NCBI GenBank assembly: GCA_025062155.1
Contig: JANXAM010000021.1
Span: 1-42,437, forward strand
DNA from: Gloeomargarita sp. SKYB120
Lineage (GTDB): Bacteria > Cyanobacteriota > Cyanobacteriia > Gloeomargaritales > Gloeomargaritaceae
Reading direction: 5' to 3'
DNA: 42,437 nucleotides
The notes under the pieces are model-generated. The model searched no databases. It worked only from the letters and a program-made list of their open reading frames with translations, and was not told the DNA's origin. Position 1 is the stretch's first letter; the number at the start of each line of letters is the position of its first letter. Position numbers and translations under genes: made by a program. Positions 1 to 11,227 of this stretch are shown piece after piece.

Positions 1-2033
<2,033 letters not shown>

Positions 2034-2784
2034 AGACTCACTGCGTCACTCCACAGTGATGTGGAGCAGCAAACCGACTAAAATCGGTAGAACCTTGTCG
2101 AGGTCACCGAACGCCTGGACAAGGCTATACCGAGGGTAAGTAGGATGCCCGTACCATGGCTAGTCCAGAGGTGTGGAGTTACATTGCGGGGTTTTTGGAT
2201 GGGGATGGGTGTATCAATGTCCAACTGGTGCGCCGTAAGGATTACCGGTTGGGCTACCAGATACGACCCAGTATCACCTTCTTCCAAAAACGGAAGCATC
2301 GGGCGTTCCTGGAATGGCTGCAATCGGTGTTAGGGGTGGGCCAGATTCGGGAACGCAAGGATGGGATGAGCGAGTATAGCGTGGTGGAAATTCGCGCAGT
2401 GGAGCAGGTGTTGCAGAAACTGCGCCCCTATATTCGCCTTAAGCAACCGCAGTGTGACTTGGTGCTGGAAATCGTGGCGGAGTTGAAGCACTCGGCCCGA
2501 TTGTCGCCTCAAGACTTTCTGCACTTGGCGCGCAAGGTAGACCGCTTTGAGGAGCTGAATGACTCGAAGCGGCGCTCGATTAAGTCCAGCCAGGTGGAGG
2601 AGTTTATGAGAGTACGGCACATCCTAATCCCGTAGAGACTGAGACCTAGGCTTGGTCAACCCCCAAGCGTAAGTCGAGAAGCCCTGCTGGTCAGGGTGTT
2701 CAAACGTCGGCTCCTGTGCTCGTTAGTTGGGTGAGAGCCAGGATGAAGATATAGTCCATGCCCGTAGTGATACGGGGGTTCATG
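2034..2784 (+). other. Group I intron in 23S rRNA (site L2593)
   Basis: A 751-nt insertion separates two blocks that are contiguous in normal 23S rRNA: GTTCAGAACGT (ending 2033) and CGTGAGACAGTTCGG (from 2785). The exon ends in T and the insert ends in G (2784), as group I splicing requires. A classic group I core element, AAGATATAGTCC, the 3' strand of P7 with the guanosine site, is at 2746-2757. It is followed by a short hairpin CCCGTA-GTGA-TACGGG (2761-2776) that fits P9. Near the 5' end CACTG/CAGTG (2039-2043 with 2054-2058) can form a P2-like stem. The insertion point is the same one used by the green algal chloroplast intron that encodes I-CreI. The intron is expected to self-splice; the exact pairings were not folded. 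Confidence 0.93.
2156..2635 (+). CDS. LAGLIDADG homing endonuclease, I-CreI type (intron-encoded)
   Basis: 159 aa, the size of I-CreI (163 aa), with a single LAGLIDADG motif IAGFLDGDG at residues 10-18, so it should act as a homodimer. By hand alignment to I-CreI the metal-binding aspartate D20 corresponds to D17, Q47 to Q44, and the K98 region KLKQKQ to RLKQPQ near residues 94-99. The C-terminal LNDSK block is also shared. The enzyme is expected to cut intronless 23S genes at the 2593 site and drive intron homing. The start is the ATG at 2156; a different-frame ATG lies 11 nt upstream. The frame is open throughout and all key residues are present, so it looks active. It is translated only from unspliced or excised intron RNA. 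Confidence 0.93.
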   Translation: MASPEVWSYIAGFLDGDGCINVQLVRRKDYRLGYQIRPSITFFQKRKHRAFLEWLQSVLGVGQIRERKDGMSEYSVVEIRAVEQVLQKLRPYIRLKQPQCDLVLEIVAELKHSARLSPQDFLHLARKVDRFEELNDSKRRSIKSSQVEEFMRVRHILIP

Positions 2785-3072
<288 letters not shown>

Positions 3073-3135
3073 CGTTGGTGGGTGACTATCTATCCCTATG
3101 CAGTTTTCAGGGTTTGGGTGTTCAGACAGACTCTT

Positions 3136-3253
3136 TCCTGGTGTCTATGGCGCGGTGGAACCACGCCGATCCATCCCGAACTCGGAGGTGAAACGCCGCA
3201 GCGGCGACGATAGTAGGTGGGCAACTGCCTGCGAAAATAGCACGATGCCAGGA
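3136..3253 (+). rRNA. rrf: 5S rRNA
   Basis: 118 nt, starting TCCTGGTGTCTATGGCG and ending GATGCCAGGA, so the two ends pair (TCCTGG with CCAGGA) as the terminal helix I of 5S rRNA. The internal block GGAACCACGCCGATCCATCC followed by CGAACTCGG is the standard 5S loop B/C region. It lies about 60 nt after the 23S 3' end and before a terminator, the normal end of a bacterial rrn operon. Confidence 0.97.
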
Positions 3254-3267
3254 AAAGCTTCCCCAAG

Positions 3268-3302
3268 ACCCTCTGGACCCTAGGTTCAGGGGGTTTTGTT
3301 TT
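3268..3302 (+). terminator. Rho-independent terminator of the rrn operon
   Basis: ACCCTCTG (3268-3275) can pair with CAGGGGGT around 3287-3294 with one G-T wobble across a loop of about 11 nt, followed by a T-rich tract (TTTTGTTTT). It lies 15 nt after the 5S rRNA. Confidence 0.75.
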
Positions 3303-3331
3303 GGCCGGATGCTTAGGGCAACCTGGGCCTC

Positions 3332-3360
3332 CTGTCAAGCACTGTTCCAGGCATGATAAT
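3332..3360 (+). promoter_or_regulatory. Candidate sigma70-type promoter for the 403-aa pentapeptide gene
   Basis: CTGTCA (3332-3337, four of six to TTGACA), a 17-nt spacer, then GATAAT (3355-3360, five of six to TATAAT). Transcription would start near 3367, about 20 nt before the ATG at 3388. Found by eye only. Confidence 0.4.
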
Positions 3361-3387
3361 GGACATGAGCGCTGAGCAGCTGCGGCA

Positions 3388-4599
3388 ATGCTGACCCCCT
3401 TAGAGTTGCAGGAGGCCTACAACGCCGGTAAACGCTCGTTCCCCCAGGTGCAACTGGCGGGGCAACTGTTGGAGGGGATGATCCTTAACGAAGCCTTTCT
3501 GGCGCGGGCGAATCTTCAGGGAGCCTACCTATGTTACAGCCAATTGCTTGGGGTGAATCTGGTGCAGGCCAATCTCCGCCATGCGGAACTGGTGCGGGTC
3601 AATCTCAAGCAGGCCAATCTGAGTGAAGCGGATTTGCGGGGGGCGAACCTGGTAGAGGCGAACCTGACGCGAGCAAGCTTGTTTCAAGCCCAGTTGGACG
3701 GCGCTAACCTAACTGAGGCGAATTTAACTGACAGTAACCTGCGTCAGGCGAGCTTAAACGGTGCAACGCTGCCTGGCAGTAACCTGCGCAAAGCGGACCT
3801 GCAAGGAGCATACCTAGCGCGGGTGCAGTTGGCCGGTGCTGATCTGGGAGAAGCCAACCTGGCGGGTGCTGTCCTGTCTCGCGGCGAACTAAACGGGGTG
3901 ATCTTGACCCAAGCGAATTTGCGGAGCGCTGACTTGACCGGCAGCAACCTCACCCGAGCTGACCTGTACCGGGCCGACTTGACGGGCGCCAACCTAATCC
4001 GAGCTGACCTGACCGGAGCGGAATTGGGACGTGTGTGCCTGCGGCAAGCCTGTTTGAGTGCAGCGGTGTTGAACCGGGCTACGCTCCAGGGAGCCGATTT
4101 ACAGGGGGGTGACGGCTGGACCGACTTGAGTTCGGCGGTGTTGACCGATTGCAATCTATCGGATGCCGACCTGCGGCGGGTGAATTTGACTCGGGCGAAT
4201 CTAAGCGGCGCCATTCTGACGGGAGCCGACCTGCGGGGTGCCCAACTGTGGGGAGCCAATCTAACCAACGCCGACTTGACGGGCGCCAACCTAGCCGGCA
4301 CGGACCTGCGTATGACCCTGCTCACGGATGCCAAGCTCCACCGCGCCGACTTGTCCGCGTGCAATCTCCAGGGGGTGGACCTTAGCCGGCGGGAACTGAC
4401 GCGGGTGAACCTGCACCGAGCCGACCTGCGGGGCGCTAACCTCAGCCGTGCGGTTCTCCACCAGGCGGACTTGATGGAAGCCCTGCTCGAGGGGGCCGAT
4501 TTTAGTGAAGCTGACCTGCGGGAGGCCCGCTTGACCGCAACGCTGGATGGGGCCAACTTCAAAGGGGCGCGTTTGCCCAATTTGCGGTCGGCGCCGTAG
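3388..4599 (+). CDS. Pentapeptide-repeat protein, 403 aa
   Basis: After a short N-terminal segment (residues 1-25, [12 protein letters not shown]-type cap common in cyanobacterial members) almost the whole protein consists of A(D/N)LXX pentapeptides, forming a right-handed quadrilateral beta-helix. The array is briefly interrupted around residues 238-246 (GGDGWTDLS). There is no signal peptide or membrane segment, so it is presumably cytosolic. Members of this family can be rigid scaffolds or DNA mimics, but nothing here points to a specific partner, and no function is assigned. The start at 3388 is the first ATG that opens this frame after a candidate promoter; no convincing ribosome binding site precedes it. 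The opposite strand is also open because of the repeat's codon pattern. Confidence 0.92.
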   Translation: MLTPLELQEAYNAGKRSFPQVQLAGQLLEGMILNEAFLARANLQGAYLCYSQLLGVNLVQANLRHAELVRVNLKQANLSEADLRGANLVEANLTRASLFQAQLDGANLTEANLTDSNLRQASLNGATLPGSNLRKADLQGAYLARVQLAGADLGEANLAGAVLSRGELNGVILTQANLRSADLTGSNLTRADLYRADLTGANLIRADLTGAELGRVCLRQACLSAAVLNRATLQGADLQGGDGWTDLSSAVLTDCNLSDADLRRVNLTRANLSGAILTGADLRGAQLWGANLTNADLTGANLAGTDLRMTLLTDAKLHRADLSACNLQGVDLSRRELTRVNLHRADLRGANLSRAVLHQADLMEALLEGADFSEADLREARLTATLDGANFKGARLPNLRSAP

Positions 4600-4652
4600 G
4601 TTTTCCCAATTACGTTAAGATAACTAGAGCAACCGTTGATGCGTTCAGGTCT

Positions 4653-4775
4653 ATGACGCCAAGTTTGCTTAATTTCTTCTACAGTCTGCTGGCCGGTCTG
4701 GTGGTGGTGGTGATTCCCGTGACGGCGGCGCTGCTGTTTGTCAGTCAGAAGGATAAAATCCGGCGGTCGTCCTGA
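4653..4775 (+). CDS. psbX: Photosystem II protein X (PsbX)
   Basis: A 40-aa single-pass thylakoid membrane protein. The N-terminal [13 protein letters not shown] and the C-terminal SQKDKIRR are the conserved ends of cyanobacterial PsbX, flanking one hydrophobic helix (about residues 10-30, rich in V, L and A). PsbX is a peripheral small subunit of photosystem II near cytochrome b559 that influences quinone turnover at QB. The gene is too short for most automatic callers. It lies 53 nt after a pentapeptide gene and 47 nt before ycf66, a neighbour commonly seen in cyanobacteria. Confidence 0.95.
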   Translation: MTPSLLNFFYSLLAGLVVVVIPVTAALLFVSQKDKIRRSS

Positions 4776-4810
4776 GTCGTCGCCGCTAGAATAGGGTCAA
4801 GGTTGGTAAC

Positions 4811-4816
4811 AAGGAG
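4811..4816 (+). promoter_or_regulatory. Ribosome binding site deciding the GTG start of ycf66
   Basis: AAGGAG lies 6 nt upstream of the GTG at 4823. It supports that non-ATG codon as the real start. Confidence 0.7.
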
Positions 4817-4822
4817 TCGCCT

Positions 4823-5437
4823 GTGGGTACTGGTTTTCCCGCCCCTGTCTTTTTGGGCATCGTTTTAATCGTGGGTGGCGTATTTTTGTTTTTCCTAGGG
4901 CGGCTACGGCCAGCGCTGCGTCGGGATTCGGACATTGTCTATGCCTTGATTGCTCTCATCAGCGGCCTGATCCTCATCATTGATTTCAACCTTTTGAACT
5001 TTGGGTTGATTTTCCAGCAGGTGTTGCTGATTGGCGCCTTGATTGCGTTGACCTGGGAAAATTTGGTTCTGCGCGCGAAGAGTCCCCTAGCCCGCTCGCG
5101 GGAGATACCGCCACGCCAACCCCGCGAACCCCACCGGGAACCGGCAACCTACCGACGGGAGGCTTATACCGAACCTGTCCGCTCCCGGCAACGACGCCGC
5201 GACGTGGTGATTGACTCGGTGGATGAATGGGAAGCGGAATTGCCCCAGTCTCCCCGAGCTTCGATTCAGGAAGAGACTGCGTCTCGCTACCGCCCCAGTG
5301 AATCGAGCGCCGAAGAGACAGCGATGGTGACACGGTCACGGCGTCCCCGGCCCCAGTATCCGCCTCGTCGTGCCCGTCCGGACGCCTCTGACCGCGAGTG
5401 GGATAATACGGGGAACTTTGATGACGACGACCTCTAG
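4823..5437 (+). CDS. ycf66: Ycf66 family protein
   Basis: 204 aa. The N-terminal third holds two to three hydrophobic helices (about residues 7-25, 38-56 and 60-76) matching the Ycf66 N-terminal domain conserved in cyanobacteria and some plastids. From residue 85 the protein is a long, charged, probably disordered tail rich in Arg, Pro and Glu that ends DDDDL. The function of Ycf66 is unknown; a membrane location is inferred from the helices. It starts at GTG 4823 with a good AAGGAG site, 47 nt after psbX, and a TAGAAT word (4787-4792) could be a -10 element. Its stop is only 4 nt from the stop of the convergent pentapeptide gene. Confidence 0.88.
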   Translation: MGTGFPAPVFLGIVLIVGGVFLFFLGRLRPALRRDSDIVYALIALISGLILIIDFNLLNFGLIFQQVLLIGALIALTWENLVLRAKSPLARSREIPPRQPREPHREPATYRREAYTEPVRSRQRRRDVVIDSVDEWEAELPQSPRASIQEETASRYRPSESSAEETAMVTRSRRPRPQYPPRRARPDASDREWDNTGNFDDDDL

Positions 5438-5441
5438 AGAT

Positions 5442-6584
5442 TCAACCGCCTAAGTACCGCCTGTCCATCATCACCCGTCCATCCGGCATCTGGGTACCCA
5501 CGAGCTTAGCCCCTGTAAGATTCGCCCGGTTGAGGTTGGCGTGGCGAAGGTTGGCTTCAGTCAAATCTGCATGCCACAGGTTAGCGCGGCTCAAATCCGC
5601 CCCCACTAAACTCGCCCGTTTCAGGTTTACGCGGCTGAGATTGGCATCGGTAAAGTTAGCCCCGTCAAAGGTGGCCCAGCTCAAATCCGCCCGGTTGAAG
5701 GTGCAACCTACAAACGAGCCCACCTTGGCATTAGCCCGCGTGAGGATCGCTCCAGTTAAGTTGGCCTCGTCAAACCGGGCCTGTTCCAAAACCGCCCGGC
5801 TCAAGTCGGCATTCGTGAGGTTGGCTCGCACCAGAATAGCCCGTTTTAAGTTGGTGCTGATCGGAACTGACGCACCCACCAAGTTGTTCACTGCCTGACC
5901 CCCTAACCGCATACAGCCAAAGTGGGCACCGGTCAAATCCGCTTCCGTCAGGTCGGCCTCGATGAGATTGGCGCCGGAGAAGTTGGCGTTTTGGAGAATA
6001 GCCCCCCGCATCTTGATGCGCCGCAGCACCGCCCGGCTCAAATCCGCATCTCGGAGAACAATTTCATCAAGGACGGCATCAATCAGCGACACCTGGATCA
6101 ACTTGACACCCGTAAAGTCCCGCACTCCCTTTTGGTAGCGCCGCAACAGTTCTTCAGCGTAGGTCTCCAGGGGAATATCCACCTCATCGCTGGTCAGGTG
6201 CAACGGGCTAGCGGGGATATACACGCCTTCCTTGATTTCGGCGTGGGGGCCAGGGAGAACAGGGGTTGACCGTTCCGCCGGAAGGGGGGTGGTGTCCAAA
6301 CCAAACACCTCCATCCAGTCGGGGAACGCCTCCCCCACCCGCAGCGCATAGACCTTCACCGTGCGAATGGTGGGCACCTCCAGCCGCAACAATCCTTGGC
6401 GAATCACCTGCAAGCAATGCCGCTGGTCAGGTGTGTCTCGGCTCGTGAGAACGACCTCGAGGCAGCCCTGCCGAAGTTTCGCTTGGGCAGTAATCCCCCG
6501 CGATGCCAGGGCTTGGGTCATGAGAACGGCAATGGCCTCTGGGTCTCCCTGGCGCGCCAGTTGTAAGAGATTCGGGACACTCAT
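5442..6584 (-). CDS. Pentapeptide-repeat protein with N-terminal cyanobacterial domain, 380 aa
   Basis: Residues 1-95 form a distinct domain beginning MSVPNLLQLARQGDPEAIAV, with a VKVYALRVGEAFPDW motif. I recognise it as a small module recurring at the N-terminus of diverse cyanobacterial proteins, with no known biochemical role. A linker (about 95-155) leads to pentapeptide repeats from about residue 155 to 370, broken near residues 230-245 by a segment containing GGQAVNNLVGASVP. No signal peptide is seen. The modular layout suggests the first domain brings the beta-helix to a partner or membrane site, but this is inference. It is convergent with ycf66, with 4 nt between the stops. Confidence 0.9.
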   Translation of the reverse strand: MSVPNLLQLARQGDPEAIAVLMTQALASRGITAQAKLRQGCLEVVLTSRDTPDQRHCLQVIRQGLLRLEVPTIRTVKVYALRVGEAFPDWMEVFGLDTTPLPAERSTPVLPGPHAEIKEGVYIPASPLHLTSDEVDIPLETYAEELLRRYQKGVRDFTGVKLIQVSLIDAVLDEIVLRDADLSRAVLRRIKMRGAILQNANFSGANLIEADLTEADLTGAHFGCMRLGGQAVNNLVGASVPISTNLKRAILVRANLTNADLSRAVLEQARFDEANLTGAILTRANAKVGSFVGCTFNRADLSWATFDGANFTDANLSRVNLKRASLVGADLSRANLWHADLTEANLRHANLNRANLTGAKLVGTQMPDGRVMMDRRYLGG

Positions 6585-6812
6585 GGAGTCAATGCTCCGG
6601 TGAAACGCCGGCTAGTCGGTGTAGCCCACAGGAATGTTTCACAAAAATGCAACCGCAAAAACCCCTAAAGCCGCCCCCCTTGCTGACATTTTACACAAAT
6701 TCGACCGCGAGAGAAGCCAGGAACCTCCCTCTAGTCCTAGGCGTCTTGGGCAATGTCCAGATAAATCCGCTATGGTTAACTCTAGTACCCACAGCCCCCG
6801 AAGGCTCGGCCC

Positions 6813-9800
6813 ATGCTGATCGGATTACTTCCCTTTGCCAAAACAGTGGCCCAGCGTGTGAAGCGGAAACACCAGCGTTGGTGGCTCGGGGGCGTGGTTG
6901 TTCTGGGAACGGCCGGTGGCTTGGGGTGGGGGGCCAATTACTTGGTTCGTGAACAGCTTGCTCCTTTGATTGCCCAGAAATTGACCCGGACTTTGAACCG
7001 GCCGGTGCGATTGGGGCAGCTGGAACGCTTCGGTTGGACAGGCGTGCGCTTCGGGGCTTCGGAAATTCCGGCGACGCCCACGGACCCCAACTATCTCAGA
7101 TTGCAAGCGATTGATGTGCGGTTTCAACCCTGGCAGTGGGTGCAACGACGCCGCTTGGATATACAGGTTCATCTGCGCCAACCAGAAGTGGTGTTACATC
7201 AGTCCGCAGACCGTCGCTGGCTGCGCCTGAGTGTCAATGTAGCGACGCAACCCCAGGCCGCTGATGTGCAAATTACGCAGGTAAGTTGGGAAGGCGGACG
7301 GGTTACCTTGGTGCCGTGGGCCAGCCGACGGGCGCAAACCTATGAACAGTTCCAGGCCCGTATCCGCTCTGATGCCAATCAATGGGCATTTCAAGGCCAG
7401 GCCATAACGCCAGGAGCCGGGCAGGTGCGATTCGCTGGGCACTGGCAGACCCACAACCAGACGTTAACCGCCCAAATCCAGACCCGCGATATACCGGCAA
7501 CACCGGTGCAGGAGCTAGTCGCCGGGTATGTATCGCTACCAGCGCGGGTGTCCCAGGGACGCATCAGCAGCGACCTGGCAGTTCAGTGGCAACCTGGTCA
7601 ACGTCCCCACGTCACCGGGCCAGTGCAGTTGCAGGGATGGGTGGTGCATTCGTCCCAATGGCCGACTGTCGCGCCGCAGTTAAATGCCCGCTTGCACCTC
7701 ACCCCTGAAGCAGTGCGCGTGACCCAAGGACAACTCCAGTGGGCGGGTGTGGCGGCGGCTGTGACCGGGACGGTGCATTTTCAACAGGGCTATGACCTAA
7801 CGGCCCAGGTACCGCCTGTGGCTTTAGAACGAATGGGTGCGCTGGTGGGCTGGTCAACGCCGGTGCGGGGACAGGTGATCTCTCGTTGGGTCGTGCGGGG
7901 CGCCCTTGCCCAACCCTACATCCGGGGACAGTTGACGACGGTTGGGGGACTCCGATTAGCCCAAACTCAGGTGGAGCAGGCGACAGCGGATATGGTCGTC
8001 ACTCCAGCCGGGCTAGATATTCCCCGGTTTCGGGTGCAACTTCCCGGCGCGCAATTCCAAGGCAGCGGGCGCATGGACCGGCAACAACGCCTAGCGTTCC
8101 AGTTCCAAGGACAAGCACAGGCGGAGCAACTCTGGACCGGGAAACCCTTGCCCGTGCGTATCGGTACGGTGACGCTCCAGGGCCGCCTTCAGGGAACGGT
8201 GCAACAACCCCAAGTGAACCTGGATTTTCGCGCTGCGCAAGCAACAGTACCACTGCGGGGCCGCATCCAGTGGCAAAAGGAACAACTGCAGTTGCAGGCA
8301 GCCGGAGAAGGGTTACACGCCCAGGGGACGCTCGACACCCGCACCGGTCGCGCTGACTTGCACGTGCAGGTCCAACAGTACGACCTGAAGCAGTTACCGT
8401 TGGCTTTGCCGCCGGAATTAGCGTTGCGGGGGGAAGTGGATTTTCAGGGGCGGTTGACGGGAACGCTGACGCAACCCCAGGTGCAGGGAGATGTGGTGCT
8501 GGCGGGGTTGCGGCTGAACCACTGGCAGTTCGAGCCGTACTTGCGGGGGCAGTTGATTCGGACGCCCACAGGCGAACTGCGGTTTGCTGTCCAGGGCGTT
8601 GCCGACCGGATTGCTGTGACTTGGCCGCCGGGCATGATTCCCCAGTCGTTGACCGTGCAGCGGGGGTCGGCGCTCATCCAGGGGCAGGGTCGCGACGGGC
8701 GCTTGGCGCTCAATTTCCGGGGGGTGCCGTTGACCCTGTTCAGCAATGGGTTGCTCCAGGGGTCTTTACAGGGTGCGGCGCTCTGGGACCACCGGCAACA
8801 GCGGGCCGTTGGCCAACTCCAGGTGGAGCAGGCCCGTTTGGGCAATCTGGTGGCAACGAAATTAGGGGGGCAGTTCCGGTGGCACCAAGGGGAATTGCAA
8901 CTGACTGACGGCGAATTGCACCAGTACCGCAGCCGGTATCGCTTCAGCGGCCAGGCGCAATTGCGACCCCACTGGCGATGGCAAGCCCAGGTCGAAGCGG
9001 TGGATGCGGTGGTGCAAGACTTGGCGCCTGCGCTGTTGACGGGCAAACCAACGGGGGCTGCCGATTTGACGGTGACGCCGGTGGGTCAACCCGGTGGACC
9101 GCTCGATGCTCAACTGGCGCTGTTCGAGCAGGTGCAACAGCAGGTACAGCAGTACATCGCTGAGCAGCAGCAGGCGTTGGGGCTGCCGGATGTCCGCGAA
9201 TTGCAAGGGCGCTGGCGGGGTCAGGCCACACTCACCGGCAATCACCGGGGGGAACTAACGGCGACGTTTGCCATTCAGGGTCGGGATTGGGTCTGGGGAC
9301 CGTACCGGGCCGAACGCTTGACGGTGCAAGGGCGTTACGAAGGCACCTTACAAAACGGCAAATGGACGCTGGAGCCGTTGCAACTGGTGCAGGGGGACGG
9401 CCAGCTTTTGTTTAGCGGCTCGGTGGGTGGAGCGCAGCAACGGGGGCAGCTTATCGTGACGCGCTTGCCGGTGACCTATTTCACCCGTCTATTGCCAATT
9501 CCGGGTGACCCAACGGGGTGGATCAGTGGCAGTGCCACGCTGGCGGGTAGTCTAGCCAACCCCCAAGCCAAAGGAGAAATCACGATCCAAGACGGCACCT
9601 GGTACGACACGCCGATTGAAACCGCCCGCACCAGTTTCAGCTATGGTCAGGGGCAATTGCGCTTTGGGTCGGAACTGCAACTCCGAGATACGGTAGCCGT
9701 GGAACCCGTGCGCGCCAGTGGCACGTTGCCGTGGGTGTGGCCAGGGAGTACCGTCAAACCCAGCAGCGACCAGATGGCCTTAAACGTACAAGTACGGGAC

Positions 9801-11192
9801 AGCGGGTTACGGCTGGTCAACAGTTTGACGCCCTGGGTGCAGTGGCTCGGCGGTGCTGGAGAAGTGCAGATGGACGTGACCGGGACGTGGCGGGAACCCC
9901 GTGTCCGCGGGCGGGCGCAATTCCAGGGGGCGCGGGTGGCAGTGAACGGCCTGGCTGAACCCGTGCAGGCTCTGACCGGGGAAATTCGCTTTTTGGGAGA
10001 CCGGCTAGCGGTCCAGGACCTGCAAGCGCAAGTAAATGGCGGCACGCTGACCCTCAACGGTGTTTTACCGATTAGTCAACCCTTGAGCGCCGATGACCCT
10101 GACCACCGTCGCCCCTTAACCCTCGCGTTACTGCCGGCCCGTATCCAGCAAAAAGATGTGTATGAAGGGCAGGCCAGCGCCACGTTGACCCTCACCGGCA
10201 CGGCGCAAAAACCGGTAGTGGGCGGGGTGATTGACCTGAGCCAGGGACGGTTGTTTATCTCAGACGCAGTCTTAGGGGGAGCAACCAAAGGCCAATCCCG
10301 GATGCCCAGTCACATCCCTGCTGAGTTTCGGAACTTGCAAATCCGGCTCGGGCAAAATCTGCAAGTTGTTCGCCAGCCGAATCTGGATGTCGTGGCGCAA
10401 GGCACCCTCACCCTGAATGGTCCCGTGACCCAGCCCCAGCCCCAGGGCACGTTGGCGCTGCCGCGGGGGGAAGTGAATTTGTTTCTCACGCGCTTCCGGC
10501 TCGACCGCACCCACCACAATCGCGTGGTGTTTGACCCCCGCTACGGCTTTGACCCCGAACTCGACCTGCGCTTGACCTCGACTGTGACCCAAGGGGCGAA
10601 CCAGTTAGACAACCTCGCGCTCCAGCGACGGGGACGTTTCCCCAACGAAGTGCCGATTGCGGTGGGGGAACGGGTGCAGGGCTTGGAGACAGTGCGGGTA
10701 CAGGCCAGCATTAATGGCCGGGTGAGCCGGTTGCCCCAGGGGTTGGAACTGACTAGCAGTCCCCGGCGCACTCAGGAGCAAATCATTGCCCTGCTGGGGG
10801 GGTTTTCGGGACGGTCTGGCAACGACGCCGCCCCGTTGTTCTTAACAGCGGTGGCTGGGCAAACCTTGCTCAACCAAATTTCCCGCGCCCATGAAACGGA
10901 TTTCGGCGGTATCTCTTGGCGCTTTTTCCCGACGGTGCTGCCTGTCCCCCCCGACCGCAGTCACAACCTGCAAGAATCGGCCCTAGCACTGGGGGGCGAA
11001 GTGCGGTTAGACATTCACCGGTTTTCTGCGTCCTTTTTGCAGATGTTCACCAGTGTGGGCAATGCGGTGAGCGACCCGAACCTGTTCCAGGCAACCTTGG
11101 CCTACCGCATCAACGACCAGTTGCGCATCCGGGGGTCCTTGTCGTCCGACCGGGATCACCGCTTGCTTATCGAGTACAGCAAGCAGTTTTAG
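6813..11192 (+). CDS. tamB: TamB / TIC236-type translocation and assembly module protein
   Basis: 1459 aa. A short cytoplasmic N-terminus precedes one membrane helix (about residues 26-45, WWLGGVVVLGTAGGLGWG), followed by a very long periplasmic region of repeating beta-strand segments rich in Q, G and V (AsmA/TamB-like beta-taco). The C-terminal part, roughly the last 400 residues, matches the TamB (DUF490) domain, including a GRLFISDAVLGG region and the closing DQLRIRGSLSSDRDHRLLIEY strand pattern. Family members bridge inner and outer membranes and help lipid transport or outer-membrane protein biogenesis; plastid TIC236 is the plant homologue. It is transcribed alone, downstream of a divergent pentapeptide gene. 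No frameshift is seen. Confidence 0.9.
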   Translation: MLIGLLPFAKTVAQRVKRKHQRWWLGGVVVLGTAGGLGWGANYLVREQLAPLIAQKLTRTLNRPVRLGQLERFGWTGVRFGASEIPATPTDPNYLRLQAIDVRFQPWQWVQRRRLDIQVHLRQPEVVLHQSADRRWLRLSVNVATQPQAADVQITQVSWEGGRVTLVPWASRRAQTYEQFQARIRSDANQWAFQGQAITPGAGQVRFAGHWQTHNQTLTAQIQTRDIPATPVQELVAGYVSLPARVSQGRISSDLAVQWQPGQRPHVTGPVQLQGWVVHSSQWPTVAPQLNARLHLTPEAVRVTQGQLQWAGVAAAVTGTVHFQQGYDLTAQVPPVALERMGALVGWSTPVRGQVISRWVVRGALAQPYIRGQLTTVGGLRLAQTQVEQATADMVVTPAGLDIPRFRVQLPGAQFQGSGRMDRQQRLAFQFQGQAQAEQLWTGKPLPVRIGTVTLQGRLQGTVQQPQVNLDFRAAQATVPLRGRIQWQKEQLQLQAAGEGLHAQGTLDTRTGRADLHVQVQQYDLKQLPLALPPELALRGEVDFQGRLTGTLTQPQVQGDVVLAGLRLNHWQFEPYLRGQLIRTPTGELRFAVQGVADRIAVTWPPGMIPQSLTVQRGSALIQGQGRDGRLALNFRGVPLTLFSNGLLQGSLQGAALWDHRQQRAVGQLQVEQARLGNLVATKLGGQFRWHQGELQLTDGELHQYRSRYRFSGQAQLRPHWRWQAQVEAVDAVVQDLAPALLTGKPTGAADLTVTPVGQPGGPLDAQLALFEQVQQQVQQYIAEQQQALGLPDVRELQGRWRGQATLTGNHRGELTATFAIQGRDWVWGPYRAERLTVQGRYEGTLQNGKWTLEPLQLVQGDGQLLFSGSVGGAQQRGQLIVTRLPVTYFTRLLPIPGDPTGWISGSATLAGSLANPQAKGEITIQDGTWYDTPIETARTSFSYGQGQLRFGSELQLRDTVAVEPVRASGTLPWVWPGSTVKPSSDQMALNVQVRDSGLRLVNSLTPWVQWLGGAGEVQMDVTGTWREPRVRGRAQFQGARVAVNGLAEPVQALTGEIRFLGDRLAVQDLQAQVNGGTLTLNGVLPISQPLSADDPDHRRPLTLALLPARIQQKDVYEGQASATLTLTGTAQKPVVGGVIDLSQGRLFISDAVLGGATKGQSRMPSHIPAEFRNLQIRLGQNLQVVRQPNLDVVAQGTLTLNGPVTQPQPQGTLALPRGEVNLFLTRFRLDRTHHNRVVFDPRYGFDPELDLRLTSTVTQGANQLDNLALQRRGRFPNEVPIAVGERVQGLETVRVQASINGRVSRLPQGLELTSSPRRTQEQIIALLGGFSGRSGNDAAPLFLTAVAGQTLLNQISRAHETDFGGISWRFFPTVLPVPPDRSHNLQESALALGGEVRLDIHRFSASFLQMFTSVGNAVSDPNLFQATLAYRINDQLRIRGSLSSDRDHRLLIEYSKQF

Positions 11193-11193
11193 C

Positions 11194-11199
11194 TATAGT
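11194..11199 (+). promoter_or_regulatory. Candidate -10 element for the ABC ATPase gene
   Basis: TATAGT (five of six to TATAAT) lies just after the tamB stop and would place transcription initiation about 22 nt before the ATG at 11228. No good -35 is visible at the right distance. Confidence 0.35.
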
Positions 11200-11227
11200 G
11201 GGAACGGACAGCGTTGCTGGGTGAACC

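Noticed and set aside
3744-4580. 278-aa minus-strand frame, Arg/Ser/Ala-rich
   Set aside because: It is the antisense of a pentapeptide array; the repeating codon pattern of A(D/N)LXX keeps the opposite strand open. Similar frames at 5530-5898, 18000-18353 and 23311-23550 are rejected for the same reason.
6746-6776. TTGGGC and TATGGT as a promoter for tamB
   Set aside because: The spacer is 19 nt and both hexamers are weak, so it is not listed as a feature.
6634-6952. Two short plus-strand frames before tamB
   Set aside because: Composition is random-looking and one runs into tamB out of frame; no ribosome binding site or conserved motif.
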